From positions 248,001-312,000 of the forward strand of contig NZ_RZHF01000005.1 in assembly GCF_003990185.1 (NCBI RefSeq): DNA of 64,000 nucleotides, given 5' to 3'. Origin of the DNA: Vreelandella nanhaiensis (GTDB lineage: Bacteria > Pseudomonadota > Gammaproteobacteria > Pseudomonadales > Halomonadaceae). The notes beneath the pieces are model-generated. The model was not told the origin of the DNA, made no database searches, and worked only from the letters and a program-made list of their open reading frames with translations. A program made the translations under genes and the position numbers. The number at the start of each line of letters is the position of its first letter. Positions within the stretch are counted from its first letter, which is position 1. This document shows, piece by piece, positions 17,863-26,420 of the stretch.

Positions 17863-18029
17863 AGAGCCTCCTTCGCGGGTGATTAATGTTTTTAATACCT
17901 TAAACCACCTGTAGATAATTCACTATAGAACATTTAGTGCTAAGACTACGAACGTTATCCCGCGCCACTCTCTTTCCCCTTATACGGCAGTGCGTATGGA
18001 TCTTCTGAGCCATCCATGCGCACTGCTAC

Positions 18030-19061
18030 CTAAGCGGTGGGTCTGGGACCTTTATGCTTTATACGTGTCAGCCAGCGCTGCCTAGCGTAATGCCTCAAAT
18101 TAGCCACGCTATCGGTTTCATCAATAATGTCCTGACCCAGAATGGTTTCAATAATATCTTCAAGCGTAATAAGGCCCACAAAGGTGCCATGCTCGTCATA
18201 CACAACGCGCATGTGCATATGGTCCTTGAGCATTGAAGCAAAGACATGTTCTACATTGTGCGCGATATCGACACTGGTAATGGGGTGCATAAGCTCCCGC
18301 ATGGTCTTGGCATCATCGGCGTGATACATGTCGGCTTTATGCACATAGCCAAATGCCATTTCGCCGTTATCCATAACCGGGAAACGCGTAAACGGCGCTT
18401 TACCGTACTGCTGATCAAACGTCTTGACGTCCATGTTAGGGGGCACTGTCACGCACACTGTTCTTGGTGTCATGGCTTGGCTTACGGCAATTTCATGCAG
18501 GTTAAGCATATTGACGATAGTGCGCGATTCATCGGCATCCAGCACCTTCTCTTCAAGCCCTACACGCGCCAGCACCTTGATTTCATCGCGCAGATCAACA
18601 TCATGCTCAGAAGTGCCCAGCCGACGCGTAATCTGCTCCGACAGCCAGATAAACGGCAGTAATCCCACTATCATTGGCTTCAATAAACGCGGTAAAAACG
18701 GTGCTAAGCCGCGCCAGTAGGTGGCACCAATCGTCTTGGGAATAATTTCAGAAAACACCAGGATCAGCATCGTCATGACGGCAGATACAATGGCAATTGA
18801 GGCTTCCCCGAATACCACTGCTGCTTGCGCCCCCACCGCCGTTGCACCAACAGTATGAGCAATTGTATTAAGCGTCAGTATCGCCGCCAGCGGTCGGTCA
18901 ATGCTGGTTTTAAGCTGATTAAGCGATGCATGCAGCTTTGGCTTCTCTTCTTTTAGCCTAGCGATATAGCTTGGCGTAATGGAGAGCAAGGCCGCTTCAA
19001 GGATGGAACATAAAAAAGATAGTGCGATGGAAAGCGTGGCAATCGTGATGAGCAGGAACAT
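18030..19061 (-). CDS. CNNM/CorC-family membrane protein with CBS pair
   Basis: A 343-residue protein with an N-terminal CNNM (DUF21) membrane domain (about 1-165, four hydrophobic segments, containing SIDRPLAAILTLNTIAHTVG and FSEIIPKTIGATYWRGLAPF) and a C-terminal CBS pair (about 195-325, MTPRTVCVTVPP and GLITLEDIIETILGQDIIDE). It lacks the CorC_HlyC end domain, so it is the short form. Relatives are linked to magnesium efflux or sodium/magnesium exchange. No helpful neighbour is present. The gene is alone on its transcript with its start at 19061. Confidence 0.88.
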   Translation of the reverse strand: MFLLITIATLSIALSFLCSILEAALLSITPSYIARLKEEKPKLHASLNQLKTSIDRPLAAILTLNTIAHTVGATAVGAQAAVVFGEASIAIVSAVMTMLILVFSEIIPKTIGATYWRGLAPFLPRLLKPMIVGLLPFIWLSEQITRRLGTSEHDVDLRDEIKVLARVGLEEKVLDADESRTIVNMLNLHEIAVSQAMTPRTVCVTVPPNMDVKTFDQQYGKAPFTRFPVMDNGEMAFGYVHKADMYHADDAKTMRELMHPITSVDIAHNVEHVFASMLKDHMHMRVVYDEHGTFVGLITLEDIIETILGQDIIDETDSVANLRHYARQRWLTRIKHKGPRPTA

Positions 19062-19222
19062 GAGCGCCTGAAGTGAGGAATGATAGCGTGTTTATAGGAG
19101 CAATACGGGTACCTGTCAATAAACCTCTATACGCTTTTTCTGGCATGGGCAATGGCGACTACTCATGGGATTTGACCGGGGCTCGTACTGAAAATTGTCA
19201 AGGGTAGCGGCATTCATAAAAG

Positions 19223-19486
19223 CAGTTATGGTTTATCTCACTTCTAGGCCCCGGTAGTGAATAATTGCCCGAAGCGGCCGTTAATCGCGATGGGTTAGGT
19301 GCCCCGCATCCTGACCGACCAGAAATAGTGCTTAACCCTGATGCTGTCCAAACGCTTAAAGCAGGCGATATCGCGCTTATCAAAGGCAGCGGTTGGGAAG
19401 GTAGCGAGCGTAGCGCGCTCGTCCATTGCAGCCCTTCGTTAAGTCTTGGCCAAAAGCGCTTATTACTCACGATTGACCCTGCTTAA
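19223..19486 (+). pseudogene. DUF1826-family gene remnant with in-frame stop
   Basis: The + frame reads ...WFISLLGPGSE, then TAA at 19262-19264, then LPEAAVNRDGLGAPHPDRPE and onward to AGDIALIKGSGW, SALVHCSPSL and RLLLTIDPA, ending in TAA at 19486. The C-terminal half of DUF1826 proteins has the same order: a GPGTEWLPE motif, a dispensable loop, a GD-ALLKGE-W motif, VHRSP and a terminal LLLTLD. The in-frame TAA replaces the tryptophan expected in GPGTEW, and the upstream frame is interrupted, so the gene is broken. DUF1826 proteins have no known reaction. A terminator follows directly. Confidence 0.6.
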
Positions 19487-19490
19487 ATAC

Positions 19491-19517
19491 AAAACGCCTC
19501 CACTTGGGAGGCGTTTT
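19491..19517. terminator. Bidirectional terminator downstream of luxS
   Basis: AAAACGCCTCC (19491-19501) and GGAGGCGTTTT (19507-19517) form a perfect 11-bp stem with a 5-base loop. The T tract serves both the + remnant and the minus-strand luxS transcript. Confidence 0.9.
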
Positions 19518-19533
19518 AGGCTTGCTCAGTTAC

Positions 19534-20004
19534 TTATTGAGCAAACACTTCCGTCCACTCGTTGCGCTTGGCAAGCAGGTCGCGGGCCAGTGCCTGGGCG
19601 CCTTCCAGGCTGTGGCTGGCGGCCCAGCCACACTGCATTTCGTTGCAGGCGGGCACTTCGGTGGCGACTAACACGTCATTCAGCGTTTGTTCGATAATTG
19701 CCAGCACATCGTCGTAGTCATCGTGATTAATCATCGCGATGTAGAAGCCGGTTTGGCAACCCATGGGGCTGATATCGACCACCTTGTCAGAATGGTTGCG
19801 GGAAAGCTCAGCCATCAGATGCTCAAGGGAGTGCAGCGCTGGCATCTCCATATGTTCTTTGTTCGGTTGGCAGATACGCAGATCGTATTTATGAATCTGG
19901 TCGCCGTTCTGGCCCTGTTTAATATCGGCCAGGCGTACGTAGGGGGCTTTTACCTTGGTATGGTCCAGGTTAAAGCTTTCGACGTTCATCTTCTTTTCGG
20001 TCAT
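19534..20004 (-). CDS. luxS: S-ribosylhomocysteine lyase LuxS
   Basis: A 156-residue enzyme with all LuxS landmarks: the metal ligands in [11 protein letters not shown] (His58, His62), PMGCQTGFY with the catalytic cysteine, and [19 protein letters not shown] with the third metal ligand. It cleaves S-ribosylhomocysteine to homocysteine and 4,5-dihydroxy-2,3-pentanedione, the precursor of autoinducer-2. GGAG lies 6 bases before the ATG at 20004. A second in-frame Met six codons in is the other possible start. The two genes upstream on the same strand (monooxygenase-fold protein and haloacid dehalogenase) are close enough for a shared transcript, but neither belongs to the methyl cycle. Confidence 0.96.
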   Translation of the reverse strand: MTEKKMNVESFNLDHTKVKAPYVRLADIKQGQNGDQIHKYDLRICQPNKEHMEMPALHSLEHLMAELSRNHSDKVVDISPMGCQTGFYIAMINHDDYDDVLAIIEQTLNDVLVATEVPACNEMQCGWAASHSLEGAQALARDLLAKRNEWTEVFAQ

Positions 20005-20052
20005 GTTCGCTCCGCGTCTATCGGTGTCGTGGGCCCATTTTACACGTTTGGC

Positions 20053-20400
20053 TTATACCTTGGGCGCGTCAAAATTCCACGGCTCATCGGTATACACGCA
20101 TACATTGGCGTCTTCGATATCGCCATCAGGTGATTCAACGTGCTTGGCAAAGAAGTCCTGAATCTCCTTTCGCTGGCAGTGGGCTTCAAACTCTTCGCGG
20201 CTCGCCCAGATTTCATGAAATACAATTGGGTAGCTGGTGCCCTGGGCGAAGGGATTGTCGATCTGCCGCGTTACCGTGTAATGAATGCAGGCATCTTCAC
20301 GGTGGGTATTCGGCTCCAGTGACTGGAGTGCCTTGAACACCGCTTCTTCTTTACCCGGTTTGGGTTTAAAGCCTGCAACGCAGTAAATTTTCTCTGACAT
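20053..20400 (-). CDS. Antibiotic biosynthesis monooxygenase-fold (ABM) small protein
   Basis: A 115-residue protein of the dimeric alpha/beta-barrel ABM family, recognised by CVAGFKPKPGKEEAVFKALQ at the start, then HYTVTRQ and PIVFHEIWASREEFEAHCQ, and a FFAKHVES segment. Members include quinol monooxygenases and heme-degrading relatives, but many have no known reaction, and I see no heme-binding motif. The ATG at 20400 has AGGA 8 bases upstream, and the longer frame to 20460 would overlap the dehalogenase region without a ribosome site. It is 48 bases from luxS and 61 from the dehalogenase gene upstream. Confidence 0.78.
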   Translation of the reverse strand: MSEKIYCVAGFKPKPGKEEAVFKALQSLEPNTHREDACIHYTVTRQIDNPFAQGTSYPIVFHEIWASREEFEAHCQRKEIQDFFAKHVESPDGDIEDANVCVYTDEPWNFDAPKV

Positions 20401-20461
20401 GATCGCATCCTGGTTCGTTAAGCGTGCGTCATTATGCGGCTTGTCCTTATAGGTTAACAAC

Positions 20462-21139
20462 CTAGCGAATAATACGTTCGGCCAAGGCTTCCAGGTCAGG
20501 CACCGTCATATCAGGCTCAACCCCCCAGGGGTCAAAAGGCGCATCGGAGTGGCGTCGTATCCAGGCGCTGCGCAACCCGGCGTGGGTTGCGCCAATCACA
20601 TCAAAAGCATTGCTTGAAACCAGCCAGGTTTGCTCGGGGCGCGTTTCCAGGCGGCTACGCAGGTATGCGTAGACAGCCGGGTCAGGCTTGAAGCGCTTGA
20701 TATCGTCAACGCTTACCACTTCATCCATATGGCTCTCTACACCTGCCCGTGCGAGTAGCTTCGATACGGCATCCGAGGTGCCGTTTGAAAAAGCCACGCA
20801 ACGGATGCCTGCATCACGTAACTGATCCAGCGCCTGCACCACATCAGGAAAGGCCGGAAGTTCACCATACACGGCCATTAAATGATCACAGTCATTATCC
20901 GAAAGGCCCGTCTGTAGCGCACGGTTGGTAAACGCCAGAGCGTCACGAGTACATTCTTCAAAGAGAACATAGGCGCTCATCAATCCATGGCGAAAGCTGT
21001 ACTCCAGCTGCTTTTCCCGCCAGCGCTTAGCGAACTCACCTGCCTTGGAAACATCAGTAAGCCGACGTTCAAGCTCGGTGGTAACCCCTTGGGTATCAAT
21101 CAGCGTGCCGTACACATCGAAAGCTAATACCGGTTGCAT
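20462..21139 (-). CDS. Haloacid dehalogenase, type II (L-2-haloacid dehalogenase-like HAD hydrolase)
   Basis: A 225-residue HAD-superfamily protein of the L-2-haloacid dehalogenase group. The nucleophile aspartate is in AFDVYGTLID, followed by FSNGTSDAV (motif II), RFKPDPAVYAYL with the motif III lysine, and VSSNAFDVIGATHAGLRSAW with the Ser/Asn/Asp set typical of type II dehalogenases. It would replace halogen by hydroxyl on 2-haloalkanoates with inversion. Many chromosomal copies have uncertain natural substrates. AGGAG lies 5 bases before the ATG at 21139. A GTG two codons further upstream is less likely. Confidence 0.85.
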   Translation of the reverse strand: MQPVLAFDVYGTLIDTQGVTTELERRLTDVSKAGEFAKRWREKQLEYSFRHGLMSAYVLFEECTRDALAFTNRALQTGLSDNDCDHLMAVYGELPAFPDVVQALDQLRDAGIRCVAFSNGTSDAVSKLLARAGVESHMDEVVSVDDIKRFKPDPAVYAYLRSRLETRPEQTWLVSSNAFDVIGATHAGLRSAWIRRHSDAPFDPWGVEPDMTVPDLEALAERIIR

Positions 21140-21204
21140 AGCCACTCCTACCTATCCGTTGATCATGCCCTGTGTTCAGCATAGCCGTCCCATTCAAAAA
21201 CAAA

Positions 21205-21230
21205 AATGCCGCTGCACAAGCAGCGGCATT
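21205..21230. terminator. Terminator hairpin downstream of doeD
   Basis: AATGCCGCTGC (21205-21215) and GCAGCGGCATT (21220-21230) form a perfect 11-bp stem with a 4-base loop, preceded by an A-rich run that gives a T-rich tail on the minus strand. It ends the doeC-doeD transcript. Confidence 0.8.
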
Positions 21231-21251
21231 CACAAGGTCAGGGTCGATCAC

Positions 21252-22685
21252 TCAGACGGTAAACGCCGCTTCCTGATGCCCTGTTTTCAAATCACCTGAA
21301 CGGGTAAGTTCATCAGTAACCCGATCAATGGCACGTTTGGCCCGGCCAATCATATCGTCGACTTCCGCGCGGTTAATGGTCAATGGGGGCGCAAAGCCTA
21401 AAATATCTCCTTGGGGCATCGCTCGGGCGATCAGATTCTCCTCCATCGCGGCAGCAGCTACCCGTGGGCCAACTTTCAATGCTGGGTCAAAATGCAGGCG
21501 CTGCGTGGCATCCGGCGAGAACTCAAGTGCGGCCATAAGGCCAACACCGCGTACATCGCCTAATAGTGGGTGGCCCTCGAAGTTGGCCTTGAGCTGCGCC
21601 TGGAAGTAGGCACCCGTTTCGGCAGCGTTGCCCACCAGGTTTTCACGCTCGATAATATCCAGGTTGGCAATGCCCGCGGCACAGCCCAGCGCGTGGCCGG
21701 AATAGGTCCAACCGTGGCCGATGGGGCCAAACTCGCCAGTGCCCTGCTCAAGCACTTGCCATACTTTTTCGCCCACAATCACGCCAGAAAGCGGCTGATA
21801 GGCACTGGTCAAGCCTTTGGCAATCGTGACCAGATCCGGCTTCATGTTGTAGTGGTGGCTACCGAAGTCAGAGCCAGTACGCCCAAATCCACACACCACT
21901 TCATCAGCAATCAAAAGCACATCGTACTTGGCCAACACAGCTTGAATCGCGTCCCAGTAGCCTTCCGGCGGCGGTACAATGCCGCCTGTGCCCAACACCG
22001 GCTCGCCAATAAACGCAGCAACCGTATCCGGCCCCTCTTCAAGAATCATCGCCTCAAGCTTGTCGGCGCAGAAGGACGAAAACTCAAGCTCGGTCATGCC
22101 GTGCTGCTCAGCGGCGCGCAGGTAGTAGTGCGGCGCTTCGGTATGGCGAATCGTATCAATGGGCAGATCGAAATGGTCGTGAAACGCCTTGAGGCCGGTC
22201 AACGAGCCGGAAGCAATACCTGATCCGTGATAGCCACGCATGCGGGAGATGACTTTTTTCTTCTGCGGCCGGCCCAGCACGTTGTTGTAGTAGCGCACGA
22301 TTTTCAGCTGGGTTTCATTGGCATCACTGCCGGACATGCCGTAGTAAACCTTGGACATGTTCATGCCAGCGATTTTCAGAATACGCTCGGAAAGCGCGAT
22401 CTGCGGCTCGTTCGAGTGCCCCACATAAGTATGGTAATAAGAAAGTTCCATCGCCTGCTTGTAAATGGCCTCGGCAATTTCCGTGCGGCCATAGCCGATA
22501 TTAACGCAGTAAAGACCGGCAAAACCGTCAATAAACTCGCGGCCATCCTTGTCCACAATATGGATGCCTTTACCGCCAGTAATCACACGGCCCGGCGCAT
22601 CGCCATGGGCAAAGTCACGCAGGTGGGTAGAAGCGTGAAAAGTGACTTTGCGGTCGCGTTCGATCAGATCCTGATGCTGGCTCAT
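21252..22685 (-). CDS. doeD: Diaminobutyrate aminotransferase of ectoine degradation
   Basis: A 477-residue class III pyridoxal-phosphate aminotransferase. Visible are GKGIHIVDKDGREFIDGFAG, GMSGSDANETQLKI, RGYHGSGIASGSLTG, the cofactor aspartate in LLIADEVVCGFGRTG, the Schiff-base lysine in TIAKGLTSAYQPLSGVIV, and GHGWTYSGHALGCAAG. Its place next to a DoeC dehydrogenase and the rest of the doe set identifies it as DoeD, which converts L-2,4-diaminobutyrate to aspartate-4-semialdehyde during ectoine breakdown. It lies 87 bases after doeC. A hairpin and AT-rich stretch in that gap could give it a separate promoter. Confidence 0.92.
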   Translation of the reverse strand: MSQHQDLIERDRKVTFHASTHLRDFAHGDAPGRVITGGKGIHIVDKDGREFIDGFAGLYCVNIGYGRTEIAEAIYKQAMELSYYHTYVGHSNEPQIALSERILKIAGMNMSKVYYGMSGSDANETQLKIVRYYNNVLGRPQKKKVISRMRGYHGSGIASGSLTGLKAFHDHFDLPIDTIRHTEAPHYYLRAAEQHGMTELEFSSFCADKLEAMILEEGPDTVAAFIGEPVLGTGGIVPPPEGYWDAIQAVLAKYDVLLIADEVVCGFGRTGSDFGSHHYNMKPDLVTIAKGLTSAYQPLSGVIVGEKVWQVLEQGTGEFGPIGHGWTYSGHALGCAAGIANLDIIERENLVGNAAETGAYFQAQLKANFEGHPLLGDVRGVGLMAALEFSPDATQRLHFDPALKVGPRVAAAAMEENLIARAMPQGDILGFAPPLTINRAEVDDMIGRAKRAIDRVTDELTRSGDLKTGHQEAAFTV

Positions 22686-22704
22686 AGCGCTCTCTCTGTA
22701 ATGC

Positions 22705-22731
22705 CCCTCCCTACTGTTAGGAGGGTTTTTT
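22705..22731 (+). terminator. Terminator-like hairpin oriented on the strand opposite to doeC-doeD
   Basis: CCCTCC (22705-22710) pairs with GGAGGG (22720-22725), followed by six T residues on the + strand, whereas both flanking genes run on the minus strand. It looks able to stop antisense transcription. Read on the minus strand it is a hairpin in the doeD leader without a T tail. Confidence 0.5.
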
Positions 22732-22772
22732 AAAAATTAGTAACAACGTAAATTTTTATGCAATAAACGTAG

Positions 22773-24269
22773 CTAGCTCCCCGAGACCGAACCCAGTGCG
22801 CCCAGACAGTAATATTTGGTTTCGAGATACTCATCAATACCGGTGGCGCCGCCCTCACGACCAAGGCCGGACTGCTTCACGCCGCCAAACGGTACTGGCG
22901 GGCCGGTCATCTTGACCGAGTTTACGCTCACCATGCCGTACTCGAGCGCACGCATCAGCTTCCAGATCCGCCGGATATCATGGGTATACACATAAGCCGC
23001 TAAGCCATACTCGGTGTCGTTGGCAAGCTCGATGGCTTCTTCGTCGCTTGAATAAGCGGTAATCCCGGCCACGGGGGCAAAGTTCTCTTCCCGCCAGACT
23101 TTCATCTGGGGTGTTACGTTGGTTAACAGCACCGGCATAAAGAAGTTTTCGCCCGGCGCCTGGCTCTGATCGCCTCTGATCAGTGTTGCGCCACGGGAAA
23201 TCGCATCATCAACAATCGCGGCAGCCTTCTCCACGGCTTGGCGATGAATCAACGGGCCAAGATCAACCTCCTCCTGCAAACCGTTGCCCACGGTTAATGC
23301 CACCATGCGCTCGGTGAATTGCACAACGAACTCATCATGAATGGATTCGTGTACCAAAATGCGGTTGGCCGCCAGGCAGTCCTGCCCAGCCGTTTGGAAC
23401 TTAGCCGCTACCGCCGCATAGGCCGCTTCTTTGGGGTCCATATCTGGCCCGACAATAAACGGCGCATTGCCGCCCAACTCAAGCGAAAGGCGTTTTACGG
23501 TACCGGCGCTTTGTTCCATCAACAGGCGGCCAACGCGGGTGGAGCCAGTAAACGATAGCGCCCTAATGCGCGGCTCGCTACATAGAATTTTTGAAACCTC
23601 TGCAGGCTCACCCAATACCACGTTAAAGATGCCGTCCGGAATACCTGCTCGCTCGGCTAATTCCGCCAGAGCTAGCGCTGAAAAGGGCGTCTCATTGGCC
23701 GGTTTCACAATCACCGGGCAGCCTGCAGCCAACGCCGCCGCCGCTTTACGGGTAATCATTGCCAGCGGAAAATTCCACGGTGTAATCATCGCTGCAATGC
23801 CAACAGGCTCTTTGATAGTACCCAGCGAGGCATTGGGAATATGGCTGGGAATAGTCTCACCATAAGTGCGCTTGCCCTCTTCCGCGAACCAGCGCACAAA
23901 GCTTGCTCCGTACTCCACTTCGCCACGCGCATCGGGCAGCGGCTTGCCCTGCTCCAGCGTCATGATGGTGGCAAGGTCTTCCCGGTTGGCCTGAATCAGA
24001 TCGTACCAGGCGAGCAGCCGCTCGCAGCGCTCATCGGCACGCAGCGCGCGCCAGCGAACGAATGCTACCTCGGCAGCATCAACCGCAGCGGTAATTTGTT
24101 TGGCTTCAAGCAGCGGGATATGGCCGATGGCTTCGTTGGTTGCCGGGTCATACACCGATTCTTCCCGGCCCCCTTCCCCATGTGTCCACTTGCCGTTCAC
24201 ATAAGCGTACTGGCGGAACAGGCGTGGGTCTGCCAAGCGTTTAACCAGCGTGGTCGATAGTAGGGTCAT
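22773..24269 (-). CDS. doeC: Aspartate-semialdehyde dehydrogenase of ectoine degradation (SSADH-like)
   Basis: A 498-residue NAD(P)+-dependent aldehyde dehydrogenase of the succinate-semialdehyde type: ITPWNFPLAMITRKAAAALA, KPANETPFSALALAELA, FTGSTRVGRLLMEQSA, LELGGNAPFIV with the general-base glutamate, and the nucleophile in TAGQDCLAANRILV. Near the end PFGGVKQSGLGREGG is typical. Next to doeD it is best read as DoeC, oxidising aspartate-4-semialdehyde to aspartate so that ectoine carbon enters the TCA cycle. The start at 24269 has GGGAGG 6 bases upstream. The GTG two codons earlier is inside that site. Confidence 0.9.
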   Translation of the reverse strand: MTLLSTTLVKRLADPRLFRQYAYVNGKWTHGEGGREESVYDPATNEAIGHIPLLEAKQITAAVDAAEVAFVRWRALRADERCERLLAWYDLIQANREDLATIMTLEQGKPLPDARGEVEYGASFVRWFAEEGKRTYGETIPSHIPNASLGTIKEPVGIAAMITPWNFPLAMITRKAAAALAAGCPVIVKPANETPFSALALAELAERAGIPDGIFNVVLGEPAEVSKILCSEPRIRALSFTGSTRVGRLLMEQSAGTVKRLSLELGGNAPFIVGPDMDPKEAAYAAVAAKFQTAGQDCLAANRILVHESIHDEFVVQFTERMVALTVGNGLQEEVDLGPLIHRQAVEKAAAIVDDAISRGATLIRGDQSQAPGENFFMPVLLTNVTPQMKVWREENFAPVAGITAYSSDEEAIELANDTEYGLAAYVYTHDIRRIWKLMRALEYGMVSVNSVKMTGPPVPFGGVKQSGLGREGGATGIDEYLETKYYCLGALGSVSGS

Positions 24270-24690
24270 GAGCACCTCCCCTGGTTGAAGCCACTGTCAG
24301 CGACAAACCGTTGCACGTTGACGATTGAAAAGATCGGCTTCTGGCTGACCTTTTCGATGTACCTAGCGTAAGGGAGATGGCACACGAAGTGTTTTTGAAA
24401 GAGAAGGGTTATGGTTTAACTTTTTTTGTCATAACCGCTTTTTTCAGCGCTTTTTTTTGGTGTTAACTGTGAGACCAAGGCTAACTGCCAAAGACGAGAC
24501 TTAAAAAAGTCTAAATATTCGCTGTGTTGTGGTATACCTAATGCTTCAAGAAGATTCTCAATGATGCTATGTCGGCTATAGATAAACTGTGCTCTACGCC
24601 ATGATCTATCCTGCTTAAACGACTGGTTTCAAGATCTTACCCTCTACAGAGATCGCGAAATGCCAGCTATACCGGGCCAAGGGGAATGTC
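24270..24690. other. Divergent intergenic region between doeC and the diguanylate cyclase gene
   Basis: About 420 bases without a credible gene. The doeC side (24270-24400) resembles the surrounding DNA. From about 24405 the composition becomes clearly AT-rich with long T runs, continuing into the diguanylate cyclase gene. A small GACTT/AAGTC hairpin lies near 24495. Promoters for both genes must be here, but I cannot fix their boxes. Confidence 0.5.
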
Positions 24691-25911
24691 GTGTGTCAAC
24701 TTCCTTACTTTAAGCAGCTTTCCCAACACATCAATGACACAACCGTTCGGGAAAAGTACGACATAGATCGGCACGGCGAACGCCTGTATTCGTTGATCGT
24801 GCTCACTAAGCTATTGGCAATTTTTTACTTTTCCTACACCTTGATGGATATCTATATATTGCCCGATATCACGCTTAGGTCGATATTATTACGCTTCTTA
24901 ATTATAGGACCACTCATCGTCTTCTTGTTTGCCTATTACAAACGACCTGCTTCCATTCGCCATAAGGAGCTTGCAGGCGTAGTGGTGGTCGTCTTGGGAA
25001 CGGCTGTTTGGTGTACAGTGCTATTAGGGTCGGAAAATCCACGCGTACTTCATTACTTCTATGCTGGCCTAATTTTTCAGCTGGTTCTTACCATTGTTCT
25101 GACGCCACCGTTCGAGTACAGCATCTATGGCTCGTTGTTTGTGTTCATCTGTCTTTATACCACTATTTGGTTTCTGCCCGGCGCCGATCTTGAGTACGTA
25201 GTGAACCACTTGGCGTTTGGCTTACCCACTCTAGTGTTGACCCTAATAGCCAACTATCGTTTTTCCGCAGAGTCGCTACGTCTGTATCTACAAAATGTTA
25301 ATACTGATCAATTACGTTTAGAACTTGCTGAGCGCAATGCGGATTTGGAGAGAATTTCCACTATAGATCCGCTAACAGGGCTATCTAACCGCAGAGGCCT
25401 CGATCGATATGCGGCGTCATTATTCCAAACATACGCATCCTCTAAAGAGCAGATCGCCGTTGTAATTGTGGACGTGGACTATTTCAAAGCATTTAACGAT
25501 CATTATGGGCATGCTGATGGTGATAACTGTCTACAAATAGTCGCTGAGGCTATTCGTGCCGCGTGTTCATCGAAGGATATGGTATGCCGCTTCGGGGGCG
25601 AAGAATTCCTAATTTTACGTCTAATGGGCAATGACACTGAGCATAACGCTTTAGCACTGGCTGAAAGTGTACGGGCAAACGTCGCCAACCTTGTCATTCC
25701 CCATACCCAATCAGACTATGGCATCGTTACCGTGAGCGTGGGGGTATGCGCTGGTCCTATTAATCCTATGGAGGAACTAAATAAGTTGATTCAGGCGGCT
25801 GACAAGGCGTTATATGCCGCAAAACATGAAGGCCGAAATCTGGTCTGCGAGAGTCGCTTCATTGGCGCTAAAGAGACGACTCCCCCAGAATTCAGCAGCT
25901 TGGTCACTTAA
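24691..25911 (+). CDS. Membrane-bound diguanylate cyclase (GGDEF)
   Basis: A 406-residue protein with about six membrane segments in residues 33-190, a short coiled coil (about 200-222), and a GGDEF domain (about 225-390). The active-site loop is GGEEF at 302-306, and DVDYFKAFNDHYGHADGDNC carries the metal-binding aspartate, so cyclase activity is expected. The inhibitory I-site, normally RxxD five residues before the loop, reads SSKD and is lost. It starts with GTG after AAGGGG. The base composition is more AT-rich than its neighbours. It is transcribed against the ectoine genes and separates doeABX from doeCD, ending 21 bases from the doeX stop, with no terminator in between. Confidence 0.9.
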   Translation: MCQLPYFKQLSQHINDTTVREKYDIDRHGERLYSLIVLTKLLAIFYFSYTLMDIYILPDITLRSILLRFLIIGPLIVFLFAYYKRPASIRHKELAGVVVVVLGTAVWCTVLLGSENPRVLHYFYAGLIFQLVLTIVLTPPFEYSIYGSLFVFICLYTTIWFLPGADLEYVVNHLAFGLPTLVLTLIANYRFSAESLRLYLQNVNTDQLRLELAERNADLERISTIDPLTGLSNRRGLDRYAASLFQTYASSKEQIAVVIVDVDYFKAFNDHYGHADGDNCLQIVAEAIRAACSSKDMVCRFGGEEFLILRLMGNDTEHNALALAESVRANVANLVIPHTQSDYGIVTVSVGVCAGPINPMEELNKLIQAADKALYAAKHEGRNLVCESRFIGAKETTPPEFSSLVT

Positions 25912-25932
25912 TGCTGATCAGGCGCTGATGAG

Positions 25933-26412
25933 TCACACACCGATATTCTCAACATCAATGCCAATTGGCTCGCGCTTGACCGTTTTGGTCACAATATAAG
26001 TAAAGTAACGCTCGATTCCTGCCTCAGAAACCAGCCACTTGTCCATCAATCGCTGGTAGCTATCAATCGTGCGGGCTTCAAACTTCACCAGGTAATCCAC
26101 TCCCCCGCCCACGGCGACACATTCGGTAACCTCCGGGGTGTTCAAAACCAGGGCTTCAAAACGCGCGAAGCTTTCAGCGTTGTGGGCTTTAAGCTCGATC
26201 TGCACCCATACAGGGTTACGCGGCACCAGCACGTCGGCATTGATGCGCGCGGTGTAGCCTTGAATAACCCCCGCTTTTTCCAGGCGTTTGACCCTCTCCC
26301 AGCAGGGGCTGACCGAGAGGTTAATCGCCTCGGCCAGTTTGGACTTAGTGATTCGCCCGTCTCGGGAGAGAATATCGAGAATTTTGAGGTCAAAACGGTC
26401 AAGTTTCATCAT
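25933..26412 (-). CDS. doeX: DoeX, AsnC/Lrp-family regulator of ectoine catabolism
   Basis: A 159-residue Lrp-type regulator: winged helix with LDRFDLKILDILSRDGRITK and NLSVSPCWERVKRLEKAG, then a RAM domain (about 65-145) with VAVGGGVDYLVKFEARTIDS. It starts 8 bases after the doeB stop in the same direction. In Halomonas elongata the equivalent gene doeX follows doeA and doeB and its product binds the doe promoter region, which supports the name. Two adjacent ATG codons (26412, 26409) are possible starts. AAGG lies directly upstream. Confidence 0.92.
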   Translation of the reverse strand: MMKLDRFDLKILDILSRDGRITKSKLAEAINLSVSPCWERVKRLEKAGVIQGYTARINADVLVPRNPVWVQIELKAHNAESFARFEALVLNTPEVTECVAVGGGVDYLVKFEARTIDSYQRLMDKWLVSEAGIERYFTYIVTKTVKREPIGIDVENIGV

Positions 26413-26420
26413 GCCTTGGG

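Noticed and set aside
17870..17950. OxyR-like site (ATAG and CTAT-type half sites) upstream of the peroxiredoxin
   Set aside because: The spacing of the half sites does not fit the OxyR consensus, so regulation by OxyR is not claimed.
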